DNA from: Solimonas thermocellulolyticum
GTDB taxonomy: Bacteria; Pseudomonadota; Gammaproteobacteria; Nevskiales; Nevskiaceae
Assembly: GCF_040327995.1 (NCBI RefSeq)
Contig: NZ_JBEPIJ010000005.1
Coordinates: 124,001-188,000, forward strand
Length of the DNA: 64,000 nucleotides
Reading direction: 5' to 3'
Part shown: positions 40,885 through 49,068 of the stretch, piece after piece
How positions within the stretch are numbered: the stretch's first letter is position 1
How the letters are laid out: each line of letters opens with the position of its first letter
Program-made: the position numbers and the translations under genes
The notes under the pieces: generated by a model
Told to the model about the DNA's origin: nothing
The model's input: only the letters and a program-made list of their open reading frames with translations
Database searches by the model: none

Positions 40885-42791
40885 GCGGCGATCCGGTCCA
40901 GCAAGGCGAGGAAGCGGGCCACTTCCAGCGGCTTGGTCAGATAGTCGTTGGCACCTGCAGCGCGCAGGCGCTCGATGGTCTCCGGCAGGGCGTCGGCGCT
41001 GACGACGACGACTGGCGTTTCCCGGAATGCCGGGTCGGCGCGCAGTTCGGCCAGTACCGATTCGCCGCTGCGTCCGGACAGGTTGAGGTCGAGCAGGATC
41101 AGTGCGGGCGGCTCGGCACGCGCCTCACGCAGCCCGGCCTCGCCGTCGCGGGCGGCGACCATGCGCCACTGCGGTCGGCGCGCGATCAGCGCCTGCATCA
41201 GGGCCAGGTTGGAAGCGTTGTCCTCGATCACCAGCACTGGCCGCATGTCGTTGGGCTGCGAGGTATTCGTAGCGGGGGCGGCGGACGTCGCTGCGGGAGG
41301 CGCGTCGGCGGCGCGCCGGGCGCGAGCCAGCCGCAGCGAGAACACGCTGCCGACACCGGGCGTGCTCTGCACTTCAATGTCACCACCCATGCACCGCATG
41401 AGTTGCCGCGACACCGCCAGGCCCAGCCCGGTGCCCTCCACGCCGGCGTGTTCGGCGTCGAGGCGCTCGAAGGGCGCAAACAGCCGGGGCAGCAGTTCCG
41501 GCCGAATGCCGATGCCGGTGTCGCGGATGCTGATCCAGACCTGATCGGATTCCAGCCGCACGCCGAGGAACACCTCGCCCCCCGGCCGGTTATATTTGAT
41601 GGCGTTGGACAGCAGGTTGATCAGCACCTGGCGCAGGCGCTGGCGGTCGGCCAGCGCGGCCACGTCCGCGAACGGCGGGACCAGATGCAGGACGATGCCC
41701 TGACGCTGTGCGAACGGCGTGACCAGATCCGTGGCTTCCTGCGCCAGTTCGTGCAGACTCTGGGGGGCCAGGCTCAGCTTGAGATCGCCGGACTCGATGC
41801 GGGCGATGTCGAGCACCTCGTCGATCAGCGTCAGCAGATGTCGTCCCGCCACCAGAATATGTTCCAGCTGCGGTGAATGAGGGCTGCCGCGCAAGTCGGT
41901 CTCCAGCAGTTGCGCGAAGCCAAGAATGGCGTTGAGCGGTGTGCGCAGCTCGTGGCTGGTGCGGGACAGGAACTGGGTCTTGGCCAGGCTGGCGGCCCGG
42001 GCCTCGTCCGCGCGCCGGGCCAGCAGGACGCTGGCGTTCTGCAGGCGCTCTGCGAGCAGGCCCAGTTCGTCGCGGCCATTGGGCAGGGTTTCCAGCGCCT
42101 CGCCGCGCGACAGGCGTTCGGCGTTGACCACCAGCAGCTTCACGCGCTGGACGACGCCGCTGAACAGTAGCAGGAAGGCCCCCAGTCCGCTCGCCAGCAC
42201 CAGCGCGCTGGTGACGAAGTCCACCCAGAGATTGCGCAGGAAGGCCCGTCGCGCCGCGGCGGAATACTCGCGCACCAGCTCGGTCTCGCGCGCATAGGTG
42301 ATCTGGATCTCGGTGCGCAGCTCGTCGAGCACGCCCTTGCTGCCGATGAGATGGGCCTGCAGGTCGGCCGGTGGCAGGCTGCGGCCCTCAATGCGCAGTT
42401 CTTCCAGGCTCTCCTGCTTGCGCTGCCAGAGTTCATCGATGTGCCGGAGTGAGGCCATCACCACCGGATCGCGGACGTGGCGGCGCAGCGAGTCCAGCGT
42501 GGCGGGCAAGGCCTGCTGCGCGTGGCGGTAGGGATTCAGGAAATCGTCGCGTCCCGTCAGCAGATAGCCGCGTACCGCCATGGCGGCCTCGGCGATCAGG
42601 CTGTGCAGCGTCTGGATGTCAGCCTGGATGGCCAGCGCGCGCCGCACCTCGGCGTCGGCGGCATTGATGTGCTGCTGCATGCGGTAGCTGAACACCAGGG
42701 CGAGCAGCAGCAAGGCCAGCGGAACGGAGACCGCCGCTGCGCTCTTGGCTGCGAGCGGCCAGTCCTGCCAACGCCGGATCGAGAATCTCAT
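40881..42791 (-). CDS. Hybrid sensor histidine kinase with C-terminal receiver
   Basis: 636 residues from ATG 42791, which overlaps the LuxR stop as ATGA. An N-terminal transmembrane helix (about 13-36), a periplasmic CHASE3-like helical region with AVRGYLLTGRDDFLNPY (about 40-185) and a second helix (about 190-212) are followed by HAMP. HisKA has the phospho-His in SRTSHELRTPLNAILGF. HATPase boxes are NLLSNAIKYN, DTGIGI and GTGLGLAVSRQL. A receiver domain with VLVIEDNASNLALMQAL and LDLNLSGRSG closes the protein. The signal is unknown. It is likely to pass phosphate to its own receiver and to the adjacent response regulator. Confidence 0.92.
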   Translation of the reverse strand: MRFSIRRWQDWPLAAKSAAAVSVPLALLLLALVFSYRMQQHINAADAEVRRALAIQADIQTLHSLIAEAAMAVRGYLLTGRDDFLNPYRHAQQALPATLDSLRRHVRDPVVMASLRHIDELWQRKQESLEELRIEGRSLPPADLQAHLIGSKGVLDELRTEIQITYARETELVREYSAAARRAFLRNLWVDFVTSALVLASGLGAFLLLFSGVVQRVKLLVVNAERLSRGEALETLPNGRDELGLLAERLQNASVLLARRADEARAASLAKTQFLSRTSHELRTPLNAILGFAQLLETDLRGSPHSPQLEHILVAGRHLLTLIDEVLDIARIESGDLKLSLAPQSLHELAQEATDLVTPFAQRQGIVLHLVPPFADVAALADRQRLRQVLINLLSNAIKYNRPGGEVFLGVRLESDQVWISIRDTGIGIRPELLPRLFAPFERLDAEHAGVEGTGLGLAVSRQLMRCMGGDIEVQSTPGVGSVFSLRLARARRAADAPPAATSAAPATNTSQPNDMRPVLVIEDNASNLALMQALIARRPQWRMVAARDGEAGLREARAEPPALILLDLNLSGRSGESVLAELRADPAFRETPVVVVSADALPETIERLRAAGANDYLTKPLEVARFLALLDRIAA

Positions 42792-43576
42792 GCCCGGAAC
42801 CCCCACACGGTGGCGCGGACGGCCGCCTGCGTGCGATCGCTGACGCCCAGCTTGTGCAGGATGCGCTCGACGTGGATCTTGGCGGTGCCGGTGGCGATGC
42901 CGAGCTGCTGTGCGATCTCGGCATTGCTGAGGCCGCGCGGCAAGAGCGCCAGAACCTGCTGCTCGCGCGGCGAGAGCTGGGCCAGAGTGGCGCTGGCCTC
43001 ACGCTTGCCGAGCCGCGGGCGCGGGCCGGCCGGATGCTGGATCGCCGTGGCGATCAGCGCCGCCAGCGCCTGAAGCGCGCGCAGGTCTTCAGCGGTGGGC
43101 GCCAGTCGCCGCCGCTCGCTCATCAGCGCCAGCACGCCGTGCGCCCTGCCGCCCTGGCGCAGCGGCAACAGCAACTCGAACGCCACCTCCGGACTGCGGC
43201 CCACGCGCAGGCGGCTCTCGATGTGCTCGCGCAAGCTCGGTTGCGCGGATGGGCGCAGAACCGCGGCGAGCACGCCGCCGACCGGGATACGCGCACCCAC
43301 CGGCAGTACCTCACCGTGCGCAGCCAGCACGGTGAGCGCGCCGCCGTCCTGGCCCAGCACCAGGCCGCAGTCCGCGGTCAGGAAGCGCAGGCCCTGCGCC
43401 AGCGCCGCCGCCAGGGCGCTCTTGAGGCTGCTTTCCTCGGCGAAAGCCAAGGCCGTGGCCTCAAGCAAGCGCAGCCGTCCGGCATCGCCCTCGGCGTTAC
43501 GAAAACGCTCGCGCAGGACGCGGGCGGAGGTGGCCGCCGAATCGACGGACGGCTTGGGACGCGCCGAGGCGCTCAA
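42788..43576 (-). CDS. GAF-LuxR transcriptional regulator
   Basis: About 262 residues. A GAF-like sensory domain (about 45-190, including VAFELLLPLRQGGRAHGVLALMS) precedes a LuxR helix-turn-helix: LSPREQQVLALLPRGLSNAEIAQQL, then GTAKIHVERILHKLGVSDRTQAAV. No receiver domain is present, so it probably binds a small ligand. I place the start at TTG 43576, overlapping the dgkA stop as TTGA. A GTG at 43648 would add 24 residues read from within dgkA. It is co-oriented and overlapping with the histidine kinase and receiver genes. Confidence 0.83.
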   Translation of the reverse strand: MSASARPKPSVDSAATSARVLRERFRNAEGDAGRLRLLEATALAFAEESSLKSALAAALAQGLRFLTADCGLVLGQDGGALTVLAAHGEVLPVGARIPVGGVLAAVLRPSAQPSLREHIESRLRVGRSPEVAFELLLPLRQGGRAHGVLALMSERRRLAPTAEDLRALQALAALIATAIQHPAGPRPRLGKREASATLAQLSPREQQVLALLPRGLSNAEIAQQLGIATGTAKIHVERILHKLGVSDRTQAAVRATVWGFRA

Positions 43577-43983
43577 GGCGAAGCCCCGGACAGGAGGGCG
43601 GCCAACCGCGGCCAGAGTCGGACCACCTCGACCGCAAGCACGATCCACCAGGCCAAGATCACCATGCCCGTCGCGGCCGCCGCGATGTCCTTGATGATTC
43701 CGATCTTGTCGTTATGACGGGCCTCGACGAAGTCGCACAGCGCCTCGATGGCGGTGTTGAACAGCTCCGCTGACACCACCAGGCCGGTGGCCAGCATGAT
43801 CAGGGCCGCATCCACCCAGTCGCGCAACCCCAGCGCGACGATCAGCATCGCGGCCGACAGCACGACCTTGTACAGCACGCTGAAGTCGTGCAGCACGGCG
43901 TAACGCAGGCCCGAGAGAATCACCGCCAGTTTTCGGAGTGGACGGTAGCCGGGCTCGCCGGTGCCCAGAAACTTGTTCCTCAT
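43573..43983 (-). CDS. dgkA: Diacylglycerol kinase (DgkA family)
   Basis: 136 residues from ATG 43983, with three hydrophobic helices. The family motif is clear: ELFNTAIEALCDFV with the catalytic Glu and Asn, then RHNDKIGIIKDIAAAA. The N-terminus GYRPLRKLAVILSGLRYAV is typical. It phosphorylates diacylglycerol at the inner membrane for lipid recycling. It leads the reverse-strand operon dgkA, luxR-type gene, histidine kinase, receiver, all overlapping by 4 bp. This suggests the regulatory trio watches the envelope (inference). Confidence 0.9.
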   Translation of the reverse strand: MRNKFLGTGEPGYRPLRKLAVILSGLRYAVLHDFSVLYKVVLSAAMLIVALGLRDWVDAALIMLATGLVVSAELFNTAIEALCDFVEARHNDKIGIIKDIAAAATGMVILAWWIVLAVEVVRLWPRLAALLSGASP

Positions 43984-44080
43984 GCCGCGCGCTCTGGCAG
44001 AAAGCCGGCTCGGCCGGCCGAGCGTTGCGCAGGCCCGCTTGCGCGCCAGAGCACGCGATTCATCGTTCCCATGCGCCGAT

Positions 44081-44100
44081 GATATGGCAAATGGCATATC
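44081..44100. promoter_or_regulatory. 20-bp inverted repeat in the divergent dgkA / SnoaL-like gene spacer
   Basis: GATATG-N8-CATATC is a perfect 6-bp dyad within the 209 bp between the divergent transcription units. It is 98 bp from the dgkA start and 93 bp from the plus-strand gene, so it could serve both. Twenty-base dyads with such spacing are common LuxR-family operators, and a LuxR protein is encoded next door. The link is inference. Confidence 0.4.
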
Positions 44101-44192
44101 ACGTGCTATGCCAGATCGCCGATGGACCGAGAGGGCCGTCCGGGAACACTGCCGCTGTCCACTAACGGACTTCGACTTTCCGGAGACCTCTC

Positions 44193-44798
44193 ATGATGCA
44201 GACTCTCACCCGCCGTAATCTGGTTCTCGGCCTCGCCCTTGCCGGTGGCCTCGGCCTTTCCGGCGCCGCGCTGGCGCAGTCCACCGTGGCCAAGCACACG
44301 GGCAGCCCCGCGCCCGTGGTGACCAGCAACATCACCGAAGCCGAGGTGCTCGCCGCCCAGCGCGCCTGGGGCGAAGCCCTGGTGCAAATCTCGAAGGACT
44401 TCGAGACCGGCGGCATCGCCAAGGCCAAGGCCACCGCGAACGCCGTGCTCGACGCGGCCTACGGCTACCAGTTCGGCCCGGTGCTGTTCAAGCCGACCCT
44501 GACCACGGCGCCGCAGACCTTCCGCACCACCAAGGAAGGCGCGCTGGCCTACTTCGTCGGTGACAACAAGAGCTATCCCGCCGATACCGGCTTTGCCCTC
44601 AAGGGCTGGCGCTCGGTGGAGATCCGCAACGTTGCCATCCAGCTGCACGGCGACACCGCGCTGTCGATGGGCAACGTCAGCATCACCGACAAGAGCGGCA
44701 AGGTCACGACGGTGGACAAGACCTGGGGCTATGTGCGTGACGACAAGGGCGCCCTGCGCATCGTCCTGCACCACTCCTCGCTGCCGGTCACCAAGTAA
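44193..44798 (+). CDS. Exported SnoaL/DUF4440-like protein
   Basis: 201 residues. A signal peptide with a possible twin-arginine motif (TRRNLVLGLALAGG, cut near AALAQS) starts the protein. The mature part reads as a nuclear transport factor 2-like cone: VLAAQRAWGEALVQISKDFETGG early, then FALKGWRSVEIRNVAIQLHGDTALSMGNVSI and a final KTWGYVRDDKGALRIVLHHSS. This layout, with a closing HHSS, recurs in SnoaL-like periplasmic proteins of unknown activity. GGAG lies 7 nt before the ATG. It heads the plus-strand envelope/stress arm, opposite dgkA. Confidence 0.72.
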   Translation: MMQTLTRRNLVLGLALAGGLGLSGAALAQSTVAKHTGSPAPVVTSNITEAEVLAAQRAWGEALVQISKDFETGGIAKAKATANAVLDAAYGYQFGPVLFKPTLTTAPQTFRTTKEGALAYFVGDNKSYPADTGFALKGWRSVEIRNVAIQLHGDTALSMGNVSITDKSGKVTTVDKTWGYVRDDKGALRIVLHHSSLPVTK

Positions 44799-44883
44799 GG
44801 CCCGAACCCAACCATCCCCAGCAATCGCCCGGCGCGGCGCTGCACTCGCAGCGCCGCGAGCCGGGAACTACCGGAAACTGATC

Positions 44884-45546
44884 ATGAACACTCGCATCAC
44901 CACGCCGAAAACCTGCGCGCCCGCGCTCCGAACGCGCCATACCCCGCTCGCGCTGTCCATCGCCGTCCTCGGCGCCGCCGCCACCCTGCAGACCCCGATG
45001 GCGCAAGCCGCCGGCGACAGCCCCTGGCTGGTGCGCGGCGGTCTGAGTCAGATCGAGCCCAAATCCGACAACGGCCAGCTCAGTGCCGGCAACATCGCAG
45101 TGGACAGCCAGTTCGGCCCCAGCCTCAACGTCGCCTATTACTTCAGCCCGAACTGGGCGGTGGACGTGCTCGGCGCGCTGCCTTTCAAGCACGACTTCTC
45201 GATCAACGGCGCCGAGGCCGGCAGCACCAAGCATCTGCCACCGACGGTCACGCTGCAGTACCACTTCCTGCCGCAGGCAAAGGTTCAGCCCTTCGTCGGC
45301 CTTGGCCTCAACTACACCTTCTTCATGGAAGAGCGCCTCAGCAGCGGCAACAAGCTGGAGATGGACGACTCCTTCGGTCTGGCTGCGCAGCTCGGCGTGG
45401 ACGTGCCGCTCAACCCGCAGTGGCGCGTGGGTCTCGATGCCCGCTTCATCGACATCGATTCCGACGCGACGGTGGATGGGCAGAGCATCGGCACGGTCAA
45501 CATCGATCCGATCGTCTATAGCCTGAACCTCGGCTATCGCTTCTAA
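44884..45546 (+). CDS. OmpW-family outer membrane protein
   Basis: 220 residues. A signal peptide ends near AQAAGDSP (about 40 residues, long N-region). The barrel reads LVRGGLSQIEPKSDNG, LNVAYYFSPNWAVDVLGALPFKHD, and PTVTLQYHFLPQAKVQPFVGLGLNYTFF, the OmpW signature. It ends with the aromatic LNLGYRF that targets the outer membrane. OmpW proteins form 8-stranded hydrophobic channels linked to osmotic, oxidative and metal stress. It is 85 bp after the SnoaL-like gene. Confidence 0.92.
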   Translation: MNTRITTPKTCAPALRTRHTPLALSIAVLGAAATLQTPMAQAAGDSPWLVRGGLSQIEPKSDNGQLSAGNIAVDSQFGPSLNVAYYFSPNWAVDVLGALPFKHDFSINGAEAGSTKHLPPTVTLQYHFLPQAKVQPFVGLGLNYTFFMEERLSSGNKLEMDDSFGLAAQLGVDVPLNPQWRVGLDARFIDIDSDATVDGQSIGTVNIDPIVYSLNLGYRF

Positions 45547-45574
45547 GCCACGCCCGTTTGAAGGAGTCACTACG

Positions 45575-46054
45575 ATGATCTCGAGACTATCGACAGCCGC
45601 CGTTCTGGCGCTTGGCCTGGGCCTGGTCCTGCCGGCCGTCCAGGCGGCGGATGACGGAACGCGCATCTTCAAGACGCCAGTGGGGGCCGCAGAGGCGTCG
45701 AAATCGAAGAAGTTCGTCATCAACCCCGAACTCGGCCGCGCATGGGTGGAAGTGGATTTTCACTACGCGGTGAGCGAGACCTCGGACCACCACCGCGTAG
45801 CCGTGCCAGGACTCCGCTACGACCGCGAGCGTTCCGAAGTGGTGTTCGACGCCGACGGCAGGCGCGTGGTCTGCGCCACCGTGCAGGATCGCGGCCGCTG
45901 GGTATTCCGGCATCACCACATCAAGCCCACCGGCAACTGTGAGCTGATGCATCGCTACATCAAGGTGCCGATGGATGACGGCTTCTATATCAGCCATATC
46001 GAGCATTTCGAGCTGCACTTCAAGCCTTCGCTCGACCACGCGAGCGCGAGCTGA
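45575..46054 (+). CDS. Exported protein of unknown function
   Basis: 159 residues with a clear Sec signal peptide (about 1-24, cut after VQA). The mature part is predicted mostly beta, with HHRVAVPGLRYDRERSEVVFD, VVCATVQDRGRWVFRHHHIKPTGNC and YISHIEHFELHFKP. Two Cys residues could form a disulfide. I do not recognise the family. AAGGAG sits 8 nt before the ATG, and an intrinsic terminator follows 20 bp after the stop. That would close a possible unit of SnoaL-like gene, ompW and this gene. Confidence 0.7.
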   Translation: MISRLSTAAVLALGLGLVLPAVQAADDGTRIFKTPVGAAEASKSKKFVINPELGRAWVEVDFHYAVSETSDHHRVAVPGLRYDRERSEVVFDADGRRVVCATVQDRGRWVFRHHHIKPTGNCELMHRYIKVPMDDGFYISHIEHFELHFKPSLDHASAS

Positions 46055-46074
46055 TGGTCCGCGCGATCGCGCAG

Positions 46075-46101
46075 GCGGCGGCCGTCTGGGCCGCCGCTTT
46101 T
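46075..46101 (+). terminator. Intrinsic terminator
   Basis: A perfect 9-bp stem GCGGCGGCC / GGCCGCCGC with a 5-nt loop is followed by TTTT (46098-46101), 20 bp after the exported-protein stop. A second hairpin (GACCGGCC/GGCCGGTC, 46137-46161) lies in the leader of the next gene and might affect its translation. Confidence 0.65.
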
Positions 46102-46268
46102 CGCGGGCCGATTCAGGCCGGCGTCGAGGACATCCGGACCGGCCGGGCTTCCTGGCCGGTCAAGGTACCGGTCTCGGAACCCTTGAGCCTGCCTGCCGAT
46201 ACCCAGGTGCGCCGCAGCGACCGGCGGGAGGACGTCCGCAGCTTTACTTACGCGGGAAGGGCATGACT

Positions 46269-46598
46269 ATGCAAATCGAAACCCGATCGAAGGGATTCCC
46301 GCTGACAGAGGGACTGCGTCAGCACATCAGGCAACGCCTGCGCTTCGCCTTCAACCGTATCGCCGCGCGGGTCAAGCGGGTCGTCGTCCACCTGTCCGAC
46401 GTGAACGGCCCACGCGGCGGCCCCGACAAGCGCTGCCAGCTCCGCGTGCAGCTTGAGCGGCAGCCCGAAGTGGTCATCGAGGATACCCGCGACGATCTGT
46501 ATGCGGCCGTCGATCAGGCCAGCGAGCGGGCCGCTCAGTCCGTGACGCGGCGGCTGGCGAAGCAGCGCCGTTACCGCCGCGAGGGCGCGTCGGGATGA
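46269..46598 (+). CDS. HPF/RaiA-family ribosome-associated protein (short hibernation factor)
   Basis: 109 residues from ATG 46269. GGGAAGG lies 8 nt upstream; the ATG at 46263 would sit only 2 nt from it. MQIETRSKGFPLTEGLRQHI at the start, RVVVHLSDVNGPRGGPDKRCQLRVQLE in the middle and DLYAAVDQASERAAQSVTRRL at the end follow the sigma-54 modulation/S30AE fold. Such proteins sit in the 30S decoding channel and silence or protect ribosomes under stress. The stop overlaps the ATG of a second htpX, so ribosome protection and membrane proteolysis are coupled. Confidence 0.82.
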   Translation: MQIETRSKGFPLTEGLRQHIRQRLRFAFNRIAARVKRVVVHLSDVNGPRGGPDKRCQLRVQLERQPEVVIEDTRDDLYAAVDQASERAAQSVTRRLAKQRRYRREGASG

Positions 46599-47503
46599 AA
46601 CGCACCCTGCTGTTTCTCGGCACCAACCTGGCCATCGTGCTGGTGCTGTCCATCGCACTCAATGCGCTGGGCGTGCCTGGACATCTCACGGCAAGCGGCC
46701 TGAATCTGGAGTCGCTGCTGATCTTCGCCGCCGTGATCGGCATGGGTGGCTCCCTGTTGTCGCTGGCGCTGTCGAAATGGATGGCCAAGCGCGCGGTGGG
46801 CGCCGTCGTCATCACCCATCCGCAGACCCGCAGCGAGCGGTGGTTGGTGCAGACCGTGCAGCGCCAGGCGCGCGCTGCCGGGATCGATGCACCGGAGGTC
46901 GCGGTCTATGACTCGCCACAGGTCAACGCCTTCGCCACCGGCATGAACCGCAACCAGGCACTGGTGGCGGTCTCGACGGGACTGTTGCAGCAGATGACCG
47001 CCGAGGAGGCCGAGGCGGTTCTGGGCCACGAAGTCGCGCACGTCGCCAACGGCGACATGGTGACGCTGGCCCTGATCCAGGGCGTGATCAACACCTTCGT
47101 GATCGTGCTGGCGCGCGTGGTCGGGCAATTTGTGGATCGGGTGATCTTCCGAACCGAGAGCGGTCAGGGTCCGGCGTTCTGGCTGACGATGATTGCCGCC
47201 GAGCTGGTGCTGGGCGCGCTCGCCTCGCTGATCGTGCTATGGTTCTCGCGCCAACGGGAGTTCCGCGCCGATAGGGGAGGTGCCGAACTCGCCGGCCGGC
47301 AGAACATGATTGCGGCGTTGCGGCGCCTGGCCGCCGTCTCCCAGCAGCCCCTTCCCAGGGGTCTGGCGGCATTCGGCATTGCCGGCGGAGCCGGTGCCGG
47401 CATCCGACGGCTGTTCATGAGCCATCCGCCGCTGGAAGAGCGGATTGCAGCGCTTCAGGTAACGGGACCGATGCCCGAGCTTTGCCGGGAGAACAGAGAG
47501 TGA
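46595..47503 (+). CDS. Second HtpX-type membrane zinc metalloprotease
   Basis: 302 residues, a clear paralog of the HtpX at 10650. It shares the two N-terminal membrane helices, the MAKRAVGAVVITHP segment, the zinc motif HEVAHVANGDM near residue 145 and the downstream REFRADRGGAELAGR. Divergence is spread along the chain, so this is not a recent duplicate. The core copy ends SHPPLDARIAALQQ, while here SHPPLEERIAALQ is followed by a short extra tail. It overlaps the HPF gene (ATGA) and a terC fragment (TGATG). An accessory HtpX next to stress genes is also a feature of transmissible protein-quality-control islands, but the other hallmark genes are absent here. Confidence 0.9.
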   Translation: MKRTLLFLGTNLAIVLVLSIALNALGVPGHLTASGLNLESLLIFAAVIGMGGSLLSLALSKWMAKRAVGAVVITHPQTRSERWLVQTVQRQARAAGIDAPEVAVYDSPQVNAFATGMNRNQALVAVSTGLLQQMTAEEAEAVLGHEVAHVANGDMVTLALIQGVINTFVIVLARVVGQFVDRVIFRTESGQGPAFWLTMIAAELVLGALASLIVLWFSRQREFRADRGGAELAGRQNMIAALRRLAAVSQQPLPRGLAAFGIAGGAGAGIRRLFMSHPPLEERIAALQVTGPMPELCRENRE

Positions 47504-47646
47504 TGACGATCGGCACCCCGCCGACGTGGATGCGGTTCGGACTGTTTGCGCGGGTGGCGCCGGCGCTCGACTTCTTCGCCCTCGGCCGCCAGCGCGCGCA
47601 AGGCTCCCCACTCAGCCGACAGCACCACACTGCCCTACGAGGATGA
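47503..47646 (+). pseudogene. TerC 5' fragment (copy A)
   Basis: 47 codons starting at TGATG with htpX. MTIGTPPTWMRFGLF, then APALDFFALGRQRAQ, aligns with the beginning of TerC-family membrane proteins and with the fragment at 49069 (shared GTP-W-FGLF-ALDFFAL-RQ-A pattern). It loses homology after about 35 residues and stops. It is clearly a remnant; its start may only serve re-initiation after htpX. Confidence 0.6.
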
Positions 47647-47648
47647 CC

Positions 47649-48305
47649 ATGAGAATCTGCGCTGCAATCACACTTCTGAGCACTCTTGCATTGACTCCGC
47701 ACACCGCCTCGGCGGCCGACGAAGCCGCCGAGTACTGGTTCAACCCGTCGGTGTCGCTGGATCTGGATGAAGACACAGGAGTGGAACTGGAAACGGCACA
47801 ACGCTTCAGGCGTGAAGCGGACGGCCGTCCTGATACCTACTTTGCCCGCCTGTGGCTCAACCAGGCCCTTGCGAGCAATGTGACCCTCGGCGCTGCACTT
47901 GAGCGCCGGATCAATGATGGTGCCGCGCACGAGACGCGGCTGATTCAGCAGCTTTCGACCCGTCACGGCATCCTCCGCACGAGACTGCGTCTTGAACAGC
48001 GATTCGTCGAGAGCGCCGACAGCACCGGCCTTCGCCTGCGACCACGCTTGGGATTGGCGCTGCCCGTCACTGAAGATCAGCGTCTCCAGTTCAAGACCGA
48101 TGCCGAACTGTTTCTGACCCTTCGCAGCACCAGCGACGGCGGAGACACGGGGATCACCGGCCTGCGGACACAGATCGGCTTCGGGTACGAGATCAACCCT
48201 CGGCTATCGGTGAGTGCGGCCTATCTGCGCCAGCAGGACATCAGAGACCGCCGCCCAGACACCGTCGGCCACGCGCCCGTCATCGGCGTCGAGTTTTCAC
48301 TTTGA
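47649..48305 (+). CDS. DUF2490-like outer membrane protein
   Basis: 218 residues from ATG 47649 (GAGG six bases upstream; ATG 47643 is too close to it). A signal peptide is cut near TASAADE. EYWFNPSVSLDLDEDTGVELETAQRFRREADGRPDTYFARLWLNQAL and repeated amphipathic strands such as RLEQRFVESADSTGLRLRPRLGLALP follow, ending with PVIGVEFSL, an outer-membrane C-terminal strand. This matches DUF2490 beta-barrel proteins, whose role is unknown. Confidence 0.75.
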   Translation: MRICAAITLLSTLALTPHTASAADEAAEYWFNPSVSLDLDEDTGVELETAQRFRREADGRPDTYFARLWLNQALASNVTLGAALERRINDGAAHETRLIQQLSTRHGILRTRLRLEQRFVESADSTGLRLRPRLGLALPVTEDQRLQFKTDAELFLTLRSTSDGGDTGITGLRTQIGFGYEINPRLSVSAAYLRQQDIRDRRPDTVGHAPVIGVEFSL

Positions 48306-48405
48306 TGCCGATCATCATGAGCAAAGCCATCCGTGTTGAGAACGTCACCGTTCTGCCCCACGCCGTGTCCGCACAAACCGGCACTCCACGACCGGGACCC
48401 TGACC

Positions 48406-49041
48406 ATGTGGGATGGATTTCTACGCAACCTGTTCGAGGGCTTACTACTCTCCGGCGACATGGCCTGGCTGTCGCCGCCACCCCTCACCCCTGCCACCGA
48501 CCCGCAAGCCATCACCATCCGCTATCAGCAGGAACTTGGCGGACAGTTGAAGGCTGCGATGCAGGCCGGCGGGCCGGCGGCTGCTATCAGTATCTGCAAG
48601 GACCTGGCCCCCGCCATCGCAACGCGACTGTCGCAGGAGACCGGTTGGCAGGTGCGGCGTATCGGCACCCGTGCCCGCAATACGGCGCTTGGCGTGCCAG
48701 ATGCCTGGGAGCAGGAGCGGCTTGCAGAGTTTGCGCTTCGATTGGCACAGGGTGAGGCTGTCGAGACACTGAGCCTTCGCGTCACGGTCGAGGCACCGCA
48801 GGGTCGCTTCGAGCGCTATCTGCGGGCTATCCCCACCCAGGCGAGCTGTCTGGCCTGTCACGGCGACCCTGCCGGCCAGCCCGAGACGCTGCGCGCGGCG
48901 CTCGCCAGCCACTACCCCGACGACACGGCCACCGGCTACCGGCTGGGCGAGCTGCGCGGGGCGTTCTCGCTGAGCCGGATCGCCTCCGACCGCGCGACGG
49001 TTCCCCGGCAGCCATCGGTTCCCGGCGCGGAACGTCCCTGA
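48406..49041 (+). CDS. Tll0287-like (DUF3365) heme-binding protein
   Basis: 211 residues. The Tll0287-like sensor fold is seen in GGPAAAISICKDLAPAIATRLSQETGWQVRRIGTRARNTALGVPDAWEQ. A single c-type heme site CLACHGDP lies near residue 146, with the following GYRLGELRGAFSLSR end. Such proteins bind heme in the periplasm and are thought to sense redox or NO/O2. Odd point: the N-terminus (MWDGFLRNLFEGLLL) is a poor signal peptide although heme attachment requires export, so the start or upstream region may be altered. A 32-codon open frame (48304-48402) with no known match precedes it. Confidence 0.75.
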   Translation: MWDGFLRNLFEGLLLSGDMAWLSPPPLTPATDPQAITIRYQQELGGQLKAAMQAGGPAAAISICKDLAPAIATRLSQETGWQVRRIGTRARNTALGVPDAWEQERLAEFALRLAQGEAVETLSLRVTVEAPQGRFERYLRAIPTQASCLACHGDPAGQPETLRAALASHYPDDTATGYRLGELRGAFSLSRIASDRATVPRQPSVPGAERP

Positions 49042-49068
49042 CTCCACCATACAACTGGAATCCTGACG

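Noticed and set aside
46054..46266. 70-codon frame starting at the stop of the exported protein
   Set aside because: A strong intrinsic terminator (46075-46101) lies inside it and the translation looks random; I treat the segment as spacer and leader of the HPF gene.
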